The position numbers were made by a program, and so were the translations under genes. Positions 25,415 through 34,417 of a stretch of 64,000 bases of DNA are shown here, piece by piece. Position 1 is the stretch's first letter. Each line of letters opens with the position of its first letter. Under the pieces are notes generated by a model that saw only the letters and a list, made by a program, of their open reading frames with translations, was not told the origin of the DNA and ran no database searches. The stretch is from Salinivirga cyanobacteriivorans (GTDB taxonomy: Bacteria; Bacteroidota; Bacteroidia; Bacteroidales; Salinivirgaceae). Where the stretch lies: assembly GCF_001443605.1 (NCBI RefSeq), contig NZ_CP013118.1:4551001-4615000 (forward strand). Reading direction: 5' to 3'.

Positions 25415-26305
25415 ATGGCATCCGTTCATCAAGTAAATCATCCCGGCAAAGAGTTCCCAATTTCTTTTGAAAGGCGTAAGCAACATGCGGATGATTACTT
25501 CTTTTTTAACAATAGCTACAGCCGTGGTTTACGAAAGTGGAATAGAAAACCCAATCCACATTACCGCAAGTTTATGGTGCATAAAGGTAAATATGTTTCC
25601 AAAGCTGATGCTACCATAGAAATAGAAGCTTTGTTGAATTTTTGGGGTGAGTTTGAAGGCCCGTCCGAGTTTACATTGGTGCAGCATAACCCTAACGAAA
25701 AATACTGGAACAATCCCACGGCCATACACAAGCCATTATTTATAGACGAAGAGCGCGGCGATCAGAATACTGACCCTTACATTTTTGGAGAGCGCTTTCT
25801 TTATGCAATATGCAAGAAAACGGAACTTGATAATTTAAGTCCGGGCGATATAATGCTGTTTGGAAGTGAGTTTGGCGCAAAACCCGATGTGCATTTTTAT
25901 TTAGATACTTTAATGGTGATTAAAGATGAGATTAGTGTAGTAGGAAGTGAATTTGATGCACTTTACCGTGAGCTTACATTAGATCGGTTAAAAGATGAAC
26001 AGACCGGGCAGTCTTTAACAAACAGTGTCCATACTGGAGTCACATTTGCTGACCGCAAGGAGGCAGTGGGCTGTTTTAGTTTTGTGCCTGTACGCGAAGC
26101 CGGCAATTACCCTTTGGGGTTTGGCCGTCCTGTGCTAAAAAACGAATTAATTACAAAATACTTACGCAAACCCGGCGCTTATACCGGATATAAATCCACA
26201 GCACTTAAAGATAAAAATGAACTTAAAACGCTTTGGCAACTAATAGCCACTGAAGTACTTAAACAAGGATTTTATCTGGGGACAGGGTTTGAGGAGGTGA
26301 AATAA
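25415..26305 (+). CDS. unknown protein, 296 aa
   Basis: I do not recognise this protein with confidence. It is soluble, has no signal peptide, and has conserved-looking blocks: FFFNNSYSRGLRKWNRKPNPHY (a part of it), EFEGPSEFTL, PYIFGERFLYAICK, LSPGDIMLFGSEFG, VTFADRKEAVGCFSFVPV. The phrase around GERFLYAICK and GDIMLFGS recalls proteins of the nucleotide-modification-associated kind, but this is a weak impression only. A membrane protein gene follows 26 bases downstream on the same strand, likely co-transcribed. It lies in a region of mobile DNA. Confidence 0.6.
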   Translation: MASVHQVNHPGKEFPISFERRKQHADDYFFFNNSYSRGLRKWNRKPNPHYRKFMVHKGKYVSKADATIEIEALLNFWGEFEGPSEFTLVQHNPNEKYWNNPTAIHKPLFIDEERGDQNTDPYIFGERFLYAICKKTELDNLSPGDIMLFGSEFGAKPDVHFYLDTLMVIKDEISVVGSEFDALYRELTLDRLKDEQTGQSLTNSVHTGVTFADRKEAVGCFSFVPVREAGNYPLGFGRPVLKNELITKYLRKPGAYTGYKSTALKDKNELKTLWQLIATEVLKQGFYLGTGFEEVK

Positions 26306-26331
26306 TAACTTTTAACTAAAATTATAAAATT

Positions 26332-26853
26332 ATGAAACAAGAAAACTTTGCTATTGAACAAAAAACGGAAAATTTTGATTTTAAAGCGCATACCCCCAAA
26401 GCTTTATTAAGTGCATTGTATTACATTTTTATTTATATCCCGTTTATATTACCTTTTAATGTTTGGGGTAAAGCAGCTACAAGAATGAGCTTGCTTTGGG
26501 AACAAAAAAACCTGACATATAATGAGGATGAAAAACAATACCCGTTGTTTTATTTTTACTTTCAATACTTTATTAATTTTATTTTTGATGCTTCTATCGT
26601 CTTGATATGGCCTATTGGTTTAATTCTTTCTTTCATTGCATTATTTAGTGGAGATGGTTTTGGTGGATTTTTAATTTCGCTATTTGGGTTTTATATTTCT
26701 GTTTTAGGAATAAGGCTTAATAAAGAGCTAACTTTCTTTATTGTTAATAAACTGATAATTTGGTTGATTGATGTAATTGCTAATATGGGGCAATTAATTA
26801 AAAATGCGTGGCTGCTAAATATTGTGGTTAAACGTAAAGAGATTAAAGAGTAA
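26332..26853 (+). CDS. unknown integral membrane protein, 173 aa
   Basis: The protein has an N-terminal soluble part of about 25 residues and then roughly four hydrophobic segments (ALYYIFIYIPFILPF, FINFIFDASIVLIWPIGLIL, GFLISLFGFYISVLGI and FIVNKLIIWLIDVI). I recognise no family. It follows the 296-residue unknown gene by 26 bases, so the two may work together. A hairpin with an A/T-rich tail follows at 26910. Confidence 0.6.
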   Translation: MKQENFAIEQKTENFDFKAHTPKALLSALYYIFIYIPFILPFNVWGKAATRMSLLWEQKNLTYNEDEKQYPLFYFYFQYFINFIFDASIVLIWPIGLILSFIALFSGDGFGGFLISLFGFYISVLGIRLNKELTFFIVNKLIIWLIDVIANMGQLIKNAWLLNIVVKRKEIKE

Positions 26854-26909
26854 TCAACTGGTGGTAGTTTAGTTAATGATTTACCTACTTTATCAGTTAG
26901 TTTATTCAA

Positions 26910-26946
26910 AGAAGTTGCCTGCAAAGGCAGCTTCTTATATAAAAAT
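26910..26946 (+). terminator. probable terminator after the membrane protein gene
   Basis: GAAGTTGCCTGCAAAGGCAG with CTTC forms a stem (GAAG-TGCC / GGCA-CTTC) followed by TTATATAAAAA. It stands immediately before the left end of the IS4-type element. Confidence 0.45.
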
Positions 26947-26950
26947 TCAC

Positions 26951-28338
26951 TGTTGTCCGATAAAAAAATTAAGAGTGAGGAGACTTGAATGCCCCCCCAA
27001 CTCTTTTTCGTAGTTTTGTTTTACCACAAAAAAACTACTATGGATAAAAGTACACATTTTTTTGGCACATCGGTTTTCGGACAGCTGATTTCCTTAATTG
27101 ATTCAAAAATCATCACTACCAGTGCAAAAAAGCACAATTCAGATCACTATGTGAAGAAGTTCAAAACAAAAGATCACTTAATTAGTATGTTGTTTTGTTC
27201 TTTTGCCAAATGCACATCCTTACGCGAAGTAAGTGGCGCAATGCTTGGTTTATCAGGTAAAACCAAACATTTTCAGTTAAATCATATTCCAAAGAAAAGT
27301 ACCTTGTCAGATTCAAATAAACGTAGAGATTGTGACGTATTCGGGGAAATCTACAATAAGCTACTCAAACAATATGGTCATCATATCTCGGACAGCAGGA
27401 TTAAAGATGTTATAAACAAGCAGGTAGAGATTATTGACAGCTCAACCATCAGTTTGTTTAAGGATATATTGAAGTGTGTTGGGCGGCATCCTAAAACCGG
27501 TAAAAAGAAAGGCGGTATAAAACTTCATGCAACGATAAATGCAGACGAAACTGCACCCAAGATGGTTTGGCTCACCAGTGCTGCCACTCATGAACATGTA
27601 TTGTTAAATAGTCTTAAGCATAATGCAAACACAATATACGTATTTGACAAAGGCTATAATGACTACAAAGCCTTTGATAAATTTTCGCAAACAGATACAG
27701 GTTTTGTCACCCGAATAAAAGACAATGCAGCATATAAAACGCTAAATGATTGTAAGATAGAAGAACATATTCATAGTGGGGTTGAAAAAGATGAAATCAT
27801 AGAAGTTCAGGTAAAATATGAGAATAACACACGCCCTTTAAAGCTGCGTAAAGTCCAGTTCTACGACAGAACCCTTAAAAGACGGTTTGAGTTTTTAACT
27901 AACTTGTTTGAAATGAGGGCTGATTTAATAGCTGCTATTTACAAACTACGATGGCAAATTGAACTTCTGTTCAAACAATTAAAACAAATTTTCCCGCTAA
28001 AATATTTTCTCGGGGACAATGAAAATGCGATTAAAATACAGATATACTGTGCCTTAATCGCAAACCTATTGATGACTGTTATCCAAAAAACGCTCAAGAG
28101 GAAATGGGCGTTTTCCAATTTAGTTAGCTTCTGTAAAATTCATTTGTTTAACTACATTCATTTATTCAGGTTTCTTGAGCATCCGGACAAAGATTGGCAG
28201 AAAACTTATGACGAATTGATGCAGCCCTCTCTATTCTGAGGCTTACTTTAAAAAATTCATTAAATGCAAACCTTAATTCTCAGAAAATCATAGTTTTGAA
28301 AAATCAATTGATCAATTCCGTGCTTTTATCGGACAGTA
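26951..28338 (+). mobile_element. IS4-type insertion sequence
   Basis: TGTCCGATAAAA at 26954-26965 and its inverted copy TTTTATCGGACA at 28324-28335 mark the ends of a roughly 1.39-kb element with one transposase gene. The exact outermost bases are uncertain by a few positions. On its right it has cut a gene for a C25-type propeptide protein. No clear target duplication is seen, and the missing part of that gene is not on the left side, so flanking DNA was lost. Confidence 0.8.
27040..28239 (+). CDS. IS4-family transposase (DUF4372 plus DDE domain)
   Basis: I start at MDKSTHFFGTSVFGQLISL (27040), giving 399 residues; the 17 codons upstream are not typical. The N-terminal DUF4372-like part (KTKDHLISMLFCSFAKCTSLREV) is followed by the DDE domain: IIDSSTISLF with the first D, YVFDKGYNDYKAF with the second, and the Y(2)R(3)E-type YKLRWQIELLFKQLKQ with the glutamate. 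The frame is complete, so it may be active. Confidence 0.92.
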   Translation: MDKSTHFFGTSVFGQLISLIDSKIITTSAKKHNSDHYVKKFKTKDHLISMLFCSFAKCTSLREVSGAMLGLSGKTKHFQLNHIPKKSTLSDSNKRRDCDVFGEIYNKLLKQYGHHISDSRIKDVINKQVEIIDSSTISLFKDILKCVGRHPKTGKKKGGIKLHATINADETAPKMVWLTSAATHEHVLLNSLKHNANTIYVFDKGYNDYKAFDKFSQTDTGFVTRIKDNAAYKTLNDCKIEEHIHSGVEKDEIIEVQVKYENNTRPLKLRKVQFYDRTLKRRFEFLTNLFEMRADLIAAIYKLRWQIELLFKQLKQIFPLKYFLGDNENAIKIQIYCALIANLLMTVIQKTLKRKWAFSNLVSFCKIHLFNYIHLFRFLEHPDKDWQKTYDELMQPSLF

Positions 28339-28986
28339 ATGGTTTTTTATATTAGGGTTAGCCGATAATGCATTGTTTTTGGCTGTTCCTGTAGCTACTA
28401 AATCAACTACAAGGTCAGTGTAAATTCGTACTTTTTTTGTAACGGGATTGTATTGAACCGGATAAACTACAATGCTTTGACCACGTACATTGCGAATGAT
28501 ATATGGTTTCTGTGCTTTTGAAAGCTTTTCTGGAAAAAAAGCATTTTGCTTATATTCATCACCATATACATAAGGATAATCGCTTGTTTTCTTATCGCGC
28601 GACATAATGCCTTTTGAAGGAGCCATCTCGAAGTTATCGATTTCAACAAAACGGCTCTTAATTATTTTGAGTTCCATATGCGCATTGTCAGGTATGGCAA
28701 GTGCTTGCGATATTTTTGGAACATCTGGTGCTCCCTTGGTTTTGGTTCTGGTGCATTCCGGAATTTCAATAAGTTTTGAAGCCCCGCGAGGTGTGTGCAC
28801 ATCTTTGATCTTGTATGCATTAAAGTCAAATGCTAAGCGGATGTGGTTGGGGTCAGACTGTATCAGTTTAATTTGTGTCTGGTTGTTTTTGGCTTGCTTA
28901 TCGAGCTTTTGCCATTGTTGGTTTTTTGCTGAAGCTTGTGATATTAAGAAAGTCACAAGTAGCAGACTAAGTAAAATTTGTCTCAT
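28339..28986 (-). pseudogene. gingipain-type (C25) propeptide protein, catalytic part lost
   Basis: The frame has a signal peptide (MRQILLSLLLVTFLISQASA, start at 28986) and about 200 residues that read as a Peptidase_C25 propeptide: GAPDVPKISQALAIPDNAHM, VYGDEYKQNAFFPEKL, VRGQSIVVYPVQYNPVTKKV and TDLVVDL. The IS4-type element truncates it just where the cysteine-protease domain should begin, and its last codons and stop are IS sequence. A functional C25 protease would be several hundred residues longer and exported through T9SS. The gene is dead as a protease. Confidence 0.75.
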
Positions 28987-29236
28987 AAATTGTGAATTTG
29001 GGAGTTTATTTTTATCGCTGTTCAAAATCAACACGAAAATATGGATGTAGATTTAATGGTCAATTTTTTTCGACAAACAACATATTGAGTTAAATCAATA
29101 ACATGCATCTATGAATAAATATATGTTTATTGTTTATAACTGTAAATCAGGTATTAATACAATAAAACCTTAATTTGTTGAATTGGGTTTAAAAGGTTAT
29201 TATTGAAAATTGGGAGCGTATGGTTGTGTTCAGGTT

Positions 29237-29275
29237 AAAAAAAATTCCTTCTCCGCATATTGCGAAGAAGGAATA
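29237..29275 (-). terminator. rho-independent terminator of the 34.0-29.3 kb minus-strand operon
   Basis: Read on the minus strand, ATTCCTTCTTC and GAGAAGGAAT form a strong stem around a short loop, followed by a run of eight T. It lies 33 bases after the stop of the OYE-like reductase gene. Confidence 0.85.
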
Positions 29276-29307
29276 GGTATGAAATCGGTTATTAGAGAGA
29301 TTTTATT

Positions 29308-31176
29308 TTAAATAGATTTTGCAGCGTTAAAGGCTGTCAGAATAGCTTCCCTTGCCTTTGCTGGTTTAATGGCATCACCTACTATATGTACAGGTATTTT
29401 TCCTTGCAGGTTATATTGAAGTTCATTGACGCTTTTCATTCCCGTAGCAATTACAATTTTATCAATTTTGTTCAGTGTTTTGGTGTTGCCTGCTTTATCT
29501 TCAATTAACACCTGATGGTTGTTTATAATCTCAGTAACTTTATGATTAATGAATATTTCTACATCATGCTTTTTGAGTTTGGCTAATGTGAATTTTCGCT
29601 CAATCATTTCCATACCCCGGGCAACTTCATCAAGCATTTCTACAATGGTAACTTTATTGTTTTTGTCTACCAGTTTGCTTGATATTTCAGCCCCAATCAA
29701 ACCACCACCAATAACAAGCACGCTTTTGTCTTCAGGTAGGTTTTCATCATGCAGGAATTCGCTCCAATAATAGGTTTTCAGCCCTTTTATAGGAGGAACC
29801 GCAGGTTCTGCTCCTGTTGCCAAAACCACTTCCTGATAGCCGTTCCCCGTAATGTCTTCAGGGGTAACTTTTTTGTGTATGGTTTTAATGTTTTGCGATT
29901 TAAGTTCGAATTTGTAATAATCGACAATTTCTTTCAGACTATCTTTTTTAGGTGGTAACCAGGCAAGGTTAAATTGACCGCCTAATTTTTCTTTTTCATA
30001 GAGGTCAACATTGTGACCACGTTCTTTAAGTGTCAGTGAAGCTTGCATACCGGCTAATCCACCGCCCACAACAGCGATGTGTTTGGCTTTATCGGCTTTG
30101 TCTGGTATATCATCCTCTAACCCTACTTGTGGATTTACTACGCATCCTAAGCCTTTTCCACTTTTCACCCCACCAAGGCAGCCTTCGGCACATGCAAGGC
30201 ATGGACGGATTCTGCCTTCTTTTTTACCGAGATATTTTCCGGCAAAATCCGGGTCGGCTACCAGGGCACGGCCTAATGCGATATAGGGCCTGTTGTAATT
30301 GCCATTAATTTGCTCAATATCTTTAGGTGAATTAATGCGGCCCACAAAAATTACCGGAATATTAATTTTATTTTGTAGTTGTCCGGCCATTTCCCATGTT
30401 TTACCTTTTTTTATGAACATGTGCTGGAAAAACCATGGGGGCGTGGAGCATGCGGTACCTGCTGTAAGATGGATGGCTGCAGCTCCTCGTTTTTCAAGTT
30501 CCTGCGAGAATGTAAACATATCTTCAAGATGAAAACCTTCTGGAAACATTTCGTCACCACTAATGCGAACAATTATGGGTAGGTCCGAGGCTTTACATAC
30601 AGCATCGAAAATTTCAAGTGGAAATTTCATTCTGTTGTCGAGTGAACCTCCATATTCATCAGATCTTTGGTTTACCGCCGGACTTAAAAACTGGGCTGCC
30701 AGGTATCCGTGGCCAAATTGCAATTCGATCATATCGAAGTTAGCTTCTTTTGCACGTTTAGCGGCATTTACGAATAGGCTAATGGCATAATCCATATCTG
30801 CCCTGTCCATGCTGCGTGGTTTAGCACCACCATTTTCACAAATCTGGTCACTTGCTGATACATGGTAGTTTCCTGGAATTTTGGGATTTGCCATGCGCCC
30901 CGGATGATTGAGGTGTGCAATGGTTTTGGTTCCGAATTGTTTAATCTCATGGTTCAGCTTTTTAAGTCCTTCGATTTTGTCATCGTTGTCAATACCCATT
31001 TGTGTGGGTAATTCCCGCAAACCCTTATCAAGGTAGAGCGGTTCAGGAATTACCGCGCCAAGATGTTCGGCACGGGCACGATAGAAAATAAGATGCTTAT
31101 CGGTTACTTCGCCCTTATTGTTGCTATAACCAAGCTTAATAGGTGCAAAGATGAACTGGTTTTTTAGATGTAACAT
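29308..31176 (-). CDS. OYE-family flavin/FeS oxidoreductase (2,4-dienoyl-CoA reductase-like)
   Basis: The 622-residue protein is of the FadH/bile-acid-oxidoreductase type. Residues 1-320 form an FMN TIM barrel (ELQFGHGYLAAQFLSP, NQRSDEYGGSLDNRMKFPLE). The cysteines for a 4Fe-4S cluster follow (RPCLACAEGCLGG, then LGCVVNP). The C-terminal half is an FAD/NAD(P) module (AVVGGGLAGMQASLTLKERG and LVIGGGLIGAEISSKL, ending in HIVGDAIKPAKAREAI). Such enzymes reduce C=C bonds of enoates or enones using NAD(P)H. It is the last gene of an operon with an SDR oxidoreductase 2 bases upstream, suggesting paired reductions on a shared substrate. Confidence 0.88.
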   Translation of the reverse strand: MLHLKNQFIFAPIKLGYSNNKGEVTDKHLIFYRARAEHLGAVIPEPLYLDKGLRELPTQMGIDNDDKIEGLKKLNHEIKQFGTKTIAHLNHPGRMANPKIPGNYHVSASDQICENGGAKPRSMDRADMDYAISLFVNAAKRAKEANFDMIELQFGHGYLAAQFLSPAVNQRSDEYGGSLDNRMKFPLEIFDAVCKASDLPIIVRISGDEMFPEGFHLEDMFTFSQELEKRGAAAIHLTAGTACSTPPWFFQHMFIKKGKTWEMAGQLQNKINIPVIFVGRINSPKDIEQINGNYNRPYIALGRALVADPDFAGKYLGKKEGRIRPCLACAEGCLGGVKSGKGLGCVVNPQVGLEDDIPDKADKAKHIAVVGGGLAGMQASLTLKERGHNVDLYEKEKLGGQFNLAWLPPKKDSLKEIVDYYKFELKSQNIKTIHKKVTPEDITGNGYQEVVLATGAEPAVPPIKGLKTYYWSEFLHDENLPEDKSVLVIGGGLIGAEISSKLVDKNNKVTIVEMLDEVARGMEMIERKFTLAKLKKHDVEIFINHKVTEIINNHQVLIEDKAGNTKTLNKIDKIVIATGMKSVNELQYNLQGKIPVHIVGDAIKPAKAREAILTAFNAAKSI

Positions 31177-31178
31177 AT

Positions 31179-31979
31179 TTATGATGATTTTGGGATTAGT
31201 TTCATGCTAAGGTCGTATAGTCCATCCTGTAATTTAATATCATTAGCTGCTTCCGCAGGCTCTGCTTCGTTTGAATATTCAAAATATTTCCCTGTGGTAT
31301 CCTGAGGTAGCTCGAGGGCTGCAAAAATTAATTGATCTGCACCGGCATTTAAATCTGAGCCGCCACCACCCCAGCCGCTGCGTAATAATTTAGTATCTAT
31401 AACCCCAGGATGCACAGCGTTTATTTTAAGTTGAGGCTTTTCTCTGGCCATCTTTTTTGTGAAAAGAATATTGCCAAGTTTTGATGCTCCATAGGCTTTG
31501 CTACTGTCAAAATTTGTTGGATTTACCACATCGTTGAGGTCGATGTGGCTGGCATGAATCATACTTGAGACGTTTACTATGACCTGCTTGTTTTGCTCCT
31601 CCATTATGGGTATGAGTAAATACGAGAGATAAAAAGGAGCAAGATAATTTATCATAAAGGTTTTTTCGATTTTATGATCGGTAACCAATTCCAGCTCCGA
31701 CTGGAATACGCCTGCATTATTAATGAGTATATCGGGAATCATGTTTCGGTGCACCAAAACCTCAACCAGTCCCTCAATATCGCTGAAGCTTGTAAGGTCG
31801 GCATTGACGTATTCAATGAATTTATTGTTCGTTTCTTTGCGGAACAGGTCCCTGAGCTTTTTGCCTTGCCTTACATTTCGCCCATGCATAATAATGCGGT
31901 GACCCAATTGGGCAAGTCTGAATGCTGTTTGCTTTCCTATGCCATCTGTGGCGCCTGTGATGAGTATGGTGCGTTTCAT
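31179..31979 (-). CDS. short-chain dehydrogenase/reductase
   Basis: The 266-residue SDR has the NAD(P)-binding TGATDGIGKQTAFRLAQLGH at the N-terminus, NNAGVF, the catalytic serine in VNVSSMIHA, and YGASKLGN with the catalytic tyrosine and lysine. It resembles the retinol-dehydrogenase/WWOX-like branch (H-PG-I-T-L pattern seen as VHPGVIDTKLL). It sits between the small editing-domain-like gene and the OYE-like gene on the minus strand with 2-24 base gaps. The substrate is unknown. Confidence 0.88.
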   Translation of the reverse strand: MKRTILITGATDGIGKQTAFRLAQLGHRIIMHGRNVRQGKKLRDLFRKETNNKFIEYVNADLTSFSDIEGLVEVLVHRNMIPDILINNAGVFQSELELVTDHKIEKTFMINYLAPFYLSYLLIPIMEEQNKQVIVNVSSMIHASHIDLNDVVNPTNFDSSKAYGASKLGNILFTKKMAREKPQLKINAVHPGVIDTKLLRSGWGGGGSDLNAGADQLIFAALELPQDTTGKYFEYSNEAEPAEAANDIKLQDGLYDLSMKLIPKSS

Positions 31980-32003
31980 TGGTTTGGGGTTTTGATTTAT
32001 TTT

Positions 32004-32414
32004 TTACAAATCTTTAAAAACGCGGGCTAGCGATAACCCTGGAGCATCAAGTCTTAAATCAAGGAAATATCCAAAAGGTGTTTGATGCACAGTATAGCCG
32101 GCATTCTTCATTTTTTCTTCAGCCTTGTCAAAAATAGATTTTGTAAGATCAGGATCGGCCTTGCTTTCTGATAAATGAGCGAATGAATGCAATATTAAGG
32201 TTTCGGCTTCATTTTTTTTCATGATCCATTTCAAATTTTTCACCAGTTTCTTAGTTACATCAGCTTCCCGATCTGCATCTTCAGCTTCAGCCTGAATGAA
32301 CGCTGTTTGTACTTTTTCAAAATCGTGGCTTTCGGTGTGTGCTTCTGCATCCTCCAATGTTTTTGTTGTTGGAGTGTAACCAAAATTGTTGGCGTAAATC
32401 AATAATAGTTTCAT
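32004..32414 (-). CDS. stand-alone threonyl-tRNA synthetase editing domain-like protein
   Basis: This 136-residue protein matches the archaeal-type threonyl-tRNA synthetase editing domain (tRNA-Thr_ED, a D-aminoacyl-tRNA deacylase-like fold) by pattern: MKLLLIYANNFGY at the start, AFIQAEAED, a central ETLILHSFAHLSE where the archaeal domain has YPYAHLS, and GYTVHQTPFGYFLDLRL where it has APFGWYK. In archaea this domain removes mischarged serine from tRNA-Thr. Here there is no synthetase part. It could be a free-standing proofreading protein or be repurposed; the SDR, OYE and MFS neighbours give no translation context. Confidence 0.65.
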   Translation of the reverse strand: MKLLLIYANNFGYTPTTKTLEDAEAHTESHDFEKVQTAFIQAEAEDADREADVTKKLVKNLKWIMKKNEAETLILHSFAHLSESKADPDLTKSIFDKAEEKMKNAGYTVHQTPFGYFLDLRLDAPGLSLARVFKDL

Positions 32415-32427
32415 GTGTGGTAAATAT

Positions 32428-33666
32428 TTATTTTTGACAATCCATTTTATGTAAAAACCAAACTCCCAGCGCCGCTATTCCGGTATAAAGTCCGAAAAAA
32501 GCATTAAAACCTATCAGAGCAATTAAACTGCCTCCCAACAGCGGGAAAAGCACGGGTAATATGTTTCCGGCTCCGGCTATTCCAGTATATAATGCCCTGT
32601 TTTGGGTGGTTGAAATTTCAAGCAATACGCCACTATTGGCAATTTGATACAAGGTTAAAAATACACCACCCATAAAAAATGAAATATAGTAAAACCAAAC
32701 GTTAGATGAAAATATCCAGGCCGCTGCCGGGTAAATTACGGCCAATCCCCACAGAAACCACAGCATGCTTCGATATGAGAATTTTTTGGCTCGTTTGTAT
32801 AAGATTAGCCCGGAAACAATTAACCCCAGTGTTTTGGCAATTAGTAAGTTGCCCACAAGGCCGCTGGTAGCAAGTTCTTTTTCTCCGGCAAAAAGTAATA
32901 AAAAGGGCATGAGGCCCTGTCCGAGTCCCAGCACATTGATGCTTAACAGGAAAAAAAGTAATTTGCGATCGCGTTTCAGTTCACTCCAAAGGTGTGCGAA
33001 TCGATATTTTTTAGTTTTTTCATTTGGAGAAATAACTTCACTGATGCGCCAGAAACCTAGTGATGCCAGCAATAGAAATCCTCCTGCCAGTATGAAAACC
33101 CAAAAATAGTTGTCAGGCCATTCATTTTGTTTGAGTACATAACTAACAGCGATTGCCGAACCAAACATGCCCAAACTGGATATCACCTGCTTTAGACTAA
33201 AAAACTGTTTGCGTCTTTCTTCTTTAACCGATTTTCCCAATATATCGGTAAAGGCAATGTTGGCATAGGCGCCACTAACTGAAAAAATACTTACCAGCCC
33301 AAAAATCAGTAAAATGGCCATGGTGGAGCTCATAAACAGATAGAGGTAAAATAAAGCCGCCATGCTGAATAGTGCAAATATTCGCAAATTAATACCAGTT
33401 AATAAATGCGATTTTTTTGCTGTAGATCCTGAAATCATGGGTGCAAAGAGGAGTTGCGAAAATTTCGAAAACCCCACCATTATAGTTGTAAGGAGTCCGA
33501 TATGCCATGGCTCGCCTCCGGCTTTAATAAGCATTGATGGAATGACCGTATCGACATCCATGAAATTTTTTGCTATGGCCAAAAAGGAGGCATGCCAGAT
33601 AAAAGCCCTGAAATTATTCCTGGAAATACTTGTGGTTAGGTTTTGGCTATGTAACCGGTTTATCAT
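32428..33666 (-). CDS. major facilitator superfamily transporter
   Basis: The 412-residue protein has about 12 hydrophobic segments and an MFS-like loop (FTDILGKSVKEERRKQFFSLK) between helices 4 and 5 with the DxxGKxxxExRR-type motif. Substrate unknown. It overlaps the NifX/NifB-like gene upstream by 4 bases (33663-33666), evidence of translational coupling, and precedes the editing-domain gene by 13 bases. Confidence 0.85.
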   Translation of the reverse strand: MINRLHSQNLTTSISRNNFRAFIWHASFLAIAKNFMDVDTVIPSMLIKAGGEPWHIGLLTTIMVGFSKFSQLLFAPMISGSTAKKSHLLTGINLRIFALFSMAALFYLYLFMSSTMAILLIFGLVSIFSVSGAYANIAFTDILGKSVKEERRKQFFSLKQVISSLGMFGSAIAVSYVLKQNEWPDNYFWVFILAGGFLLLASLGFWRISEVISPNEKTKKYRFAHLWSELKRDRKLLFFLLSINVLGLGQGLMPFLLLFAGEKELATSGLVGNLLIAKTLGLIVSGLILYKRAKKFSYRSMLWFLWGLAVIYPAAAWIFSSNVWFYYISFFMGGVFLTLYQIANSGVLLEISTTQNRALYTGIAGAGNILPVLFPLLGGSLIALIGFNAFFGLYTGIAALGVWFLHKMDCQK

Positions 33667-34049
33667 GGTATGCGTAACGGTTTTATATCCATTTTGTTCT
33701 TTTGATATATTCTATTACACGCAGTTTCGTTTAAAAGTTCAAGAAATTCTGCTACTGAATCAACAGATGTTACAATTGGGGCAAAATATTGACCTACTAT
33801 TTTGATATTCTGGCCGAATTGTTTTGATACTACTGCTTTTATATCTTTTGTGGCAAGTAGCTTTACAACCTCTTTACCTTTACCTTTTGATCCGTGCTGA
33901 TCTTCATCGTAGTTGCGCATGTCATTTTGTAATGTATCTGCAAATTGCCACTGGTCATCCTTTTTCTGATATATTTTATAACTAATGGCTTCACCAAAAT
34001 GGCCCGATTGTATGTTGTCCTGATGGTCTACTGCGATGGCAATTTTCAT
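33663..34049 (-). CDS. dinitrogenase iron-molybdenum cofactor-binding family protein (NifX/NafY-like)
   Basis: The 128-residue protein has the fold signature MKIAIAVD...SGHFGEAISYKIYQ, then KGKGKEVVKLL and VVSKQFGQNIK. Small stand-alone members of this family occur widely in anaerobes without nitrogenase and are thought to bind Fe-S or Mo-containing clusters. It is the first gene of the minus-strand operon that ends with the FeS-containing OYE-like reductase, so a redox or cluster-related role is an inference. The C-terminal 20 residues are extra. Confidence 0.8.
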   Translation of the reverse strand: MKIAIAVDHQDNIQSGHFGEAISYKIYQKKDDQWQFADTLQNDMRNYDEDQHGSKGKGKEVVKLLATKDIKAVVSKQFGQNIKIVGQYFAPIVTSVDSVAEFLELLNETACNRIYQKNKMDIKPLRIP

Positions 34050-34417
34050 AGAATTTAAATTATTGTATACAATAAAGGTTATTTTTTTATAAAAATTTAA
34101 AACAAAAGAAATAATAATGAACTTATGTTTATAATGGTGTTATCAAATTTCAAGCCAATATATTAAATAAAATTTCATTTTATAAAAACGTTAAAATAAG
34201 ATGTTTATAAGGAATGTATATTTTAAATTAATTTATGTAAATATAAAAATATTTAGCCATATTTCAAAACAAAAAAATATATGTATTGTGCACTAATGTT
34301 AAATATGTATATTGTTTCACGAATAGTATTTATACATGGTTTGGGTTTAGTAAAAGGTATTGGTGGAATTGTCCATATTTTATATCTTGCGCGCTCTTAA
34401 CAAAAAATTCAATAATT
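34050..34417. other. AT-rich divergent intergenic region
   Basis: This 368-base region is very AT-rich and separates two divergent transcription units, so it should hold both promoters. I see no convincing full TTTG...TAnnTTTG promoter, no coding frame and no strong hairpin. Confidence 0.5.

Noticed and set aside
26951..28338. Target-site duplication of the IS4-type element
   Set aside because: The bases outside the two ends do not match in any register I tried.
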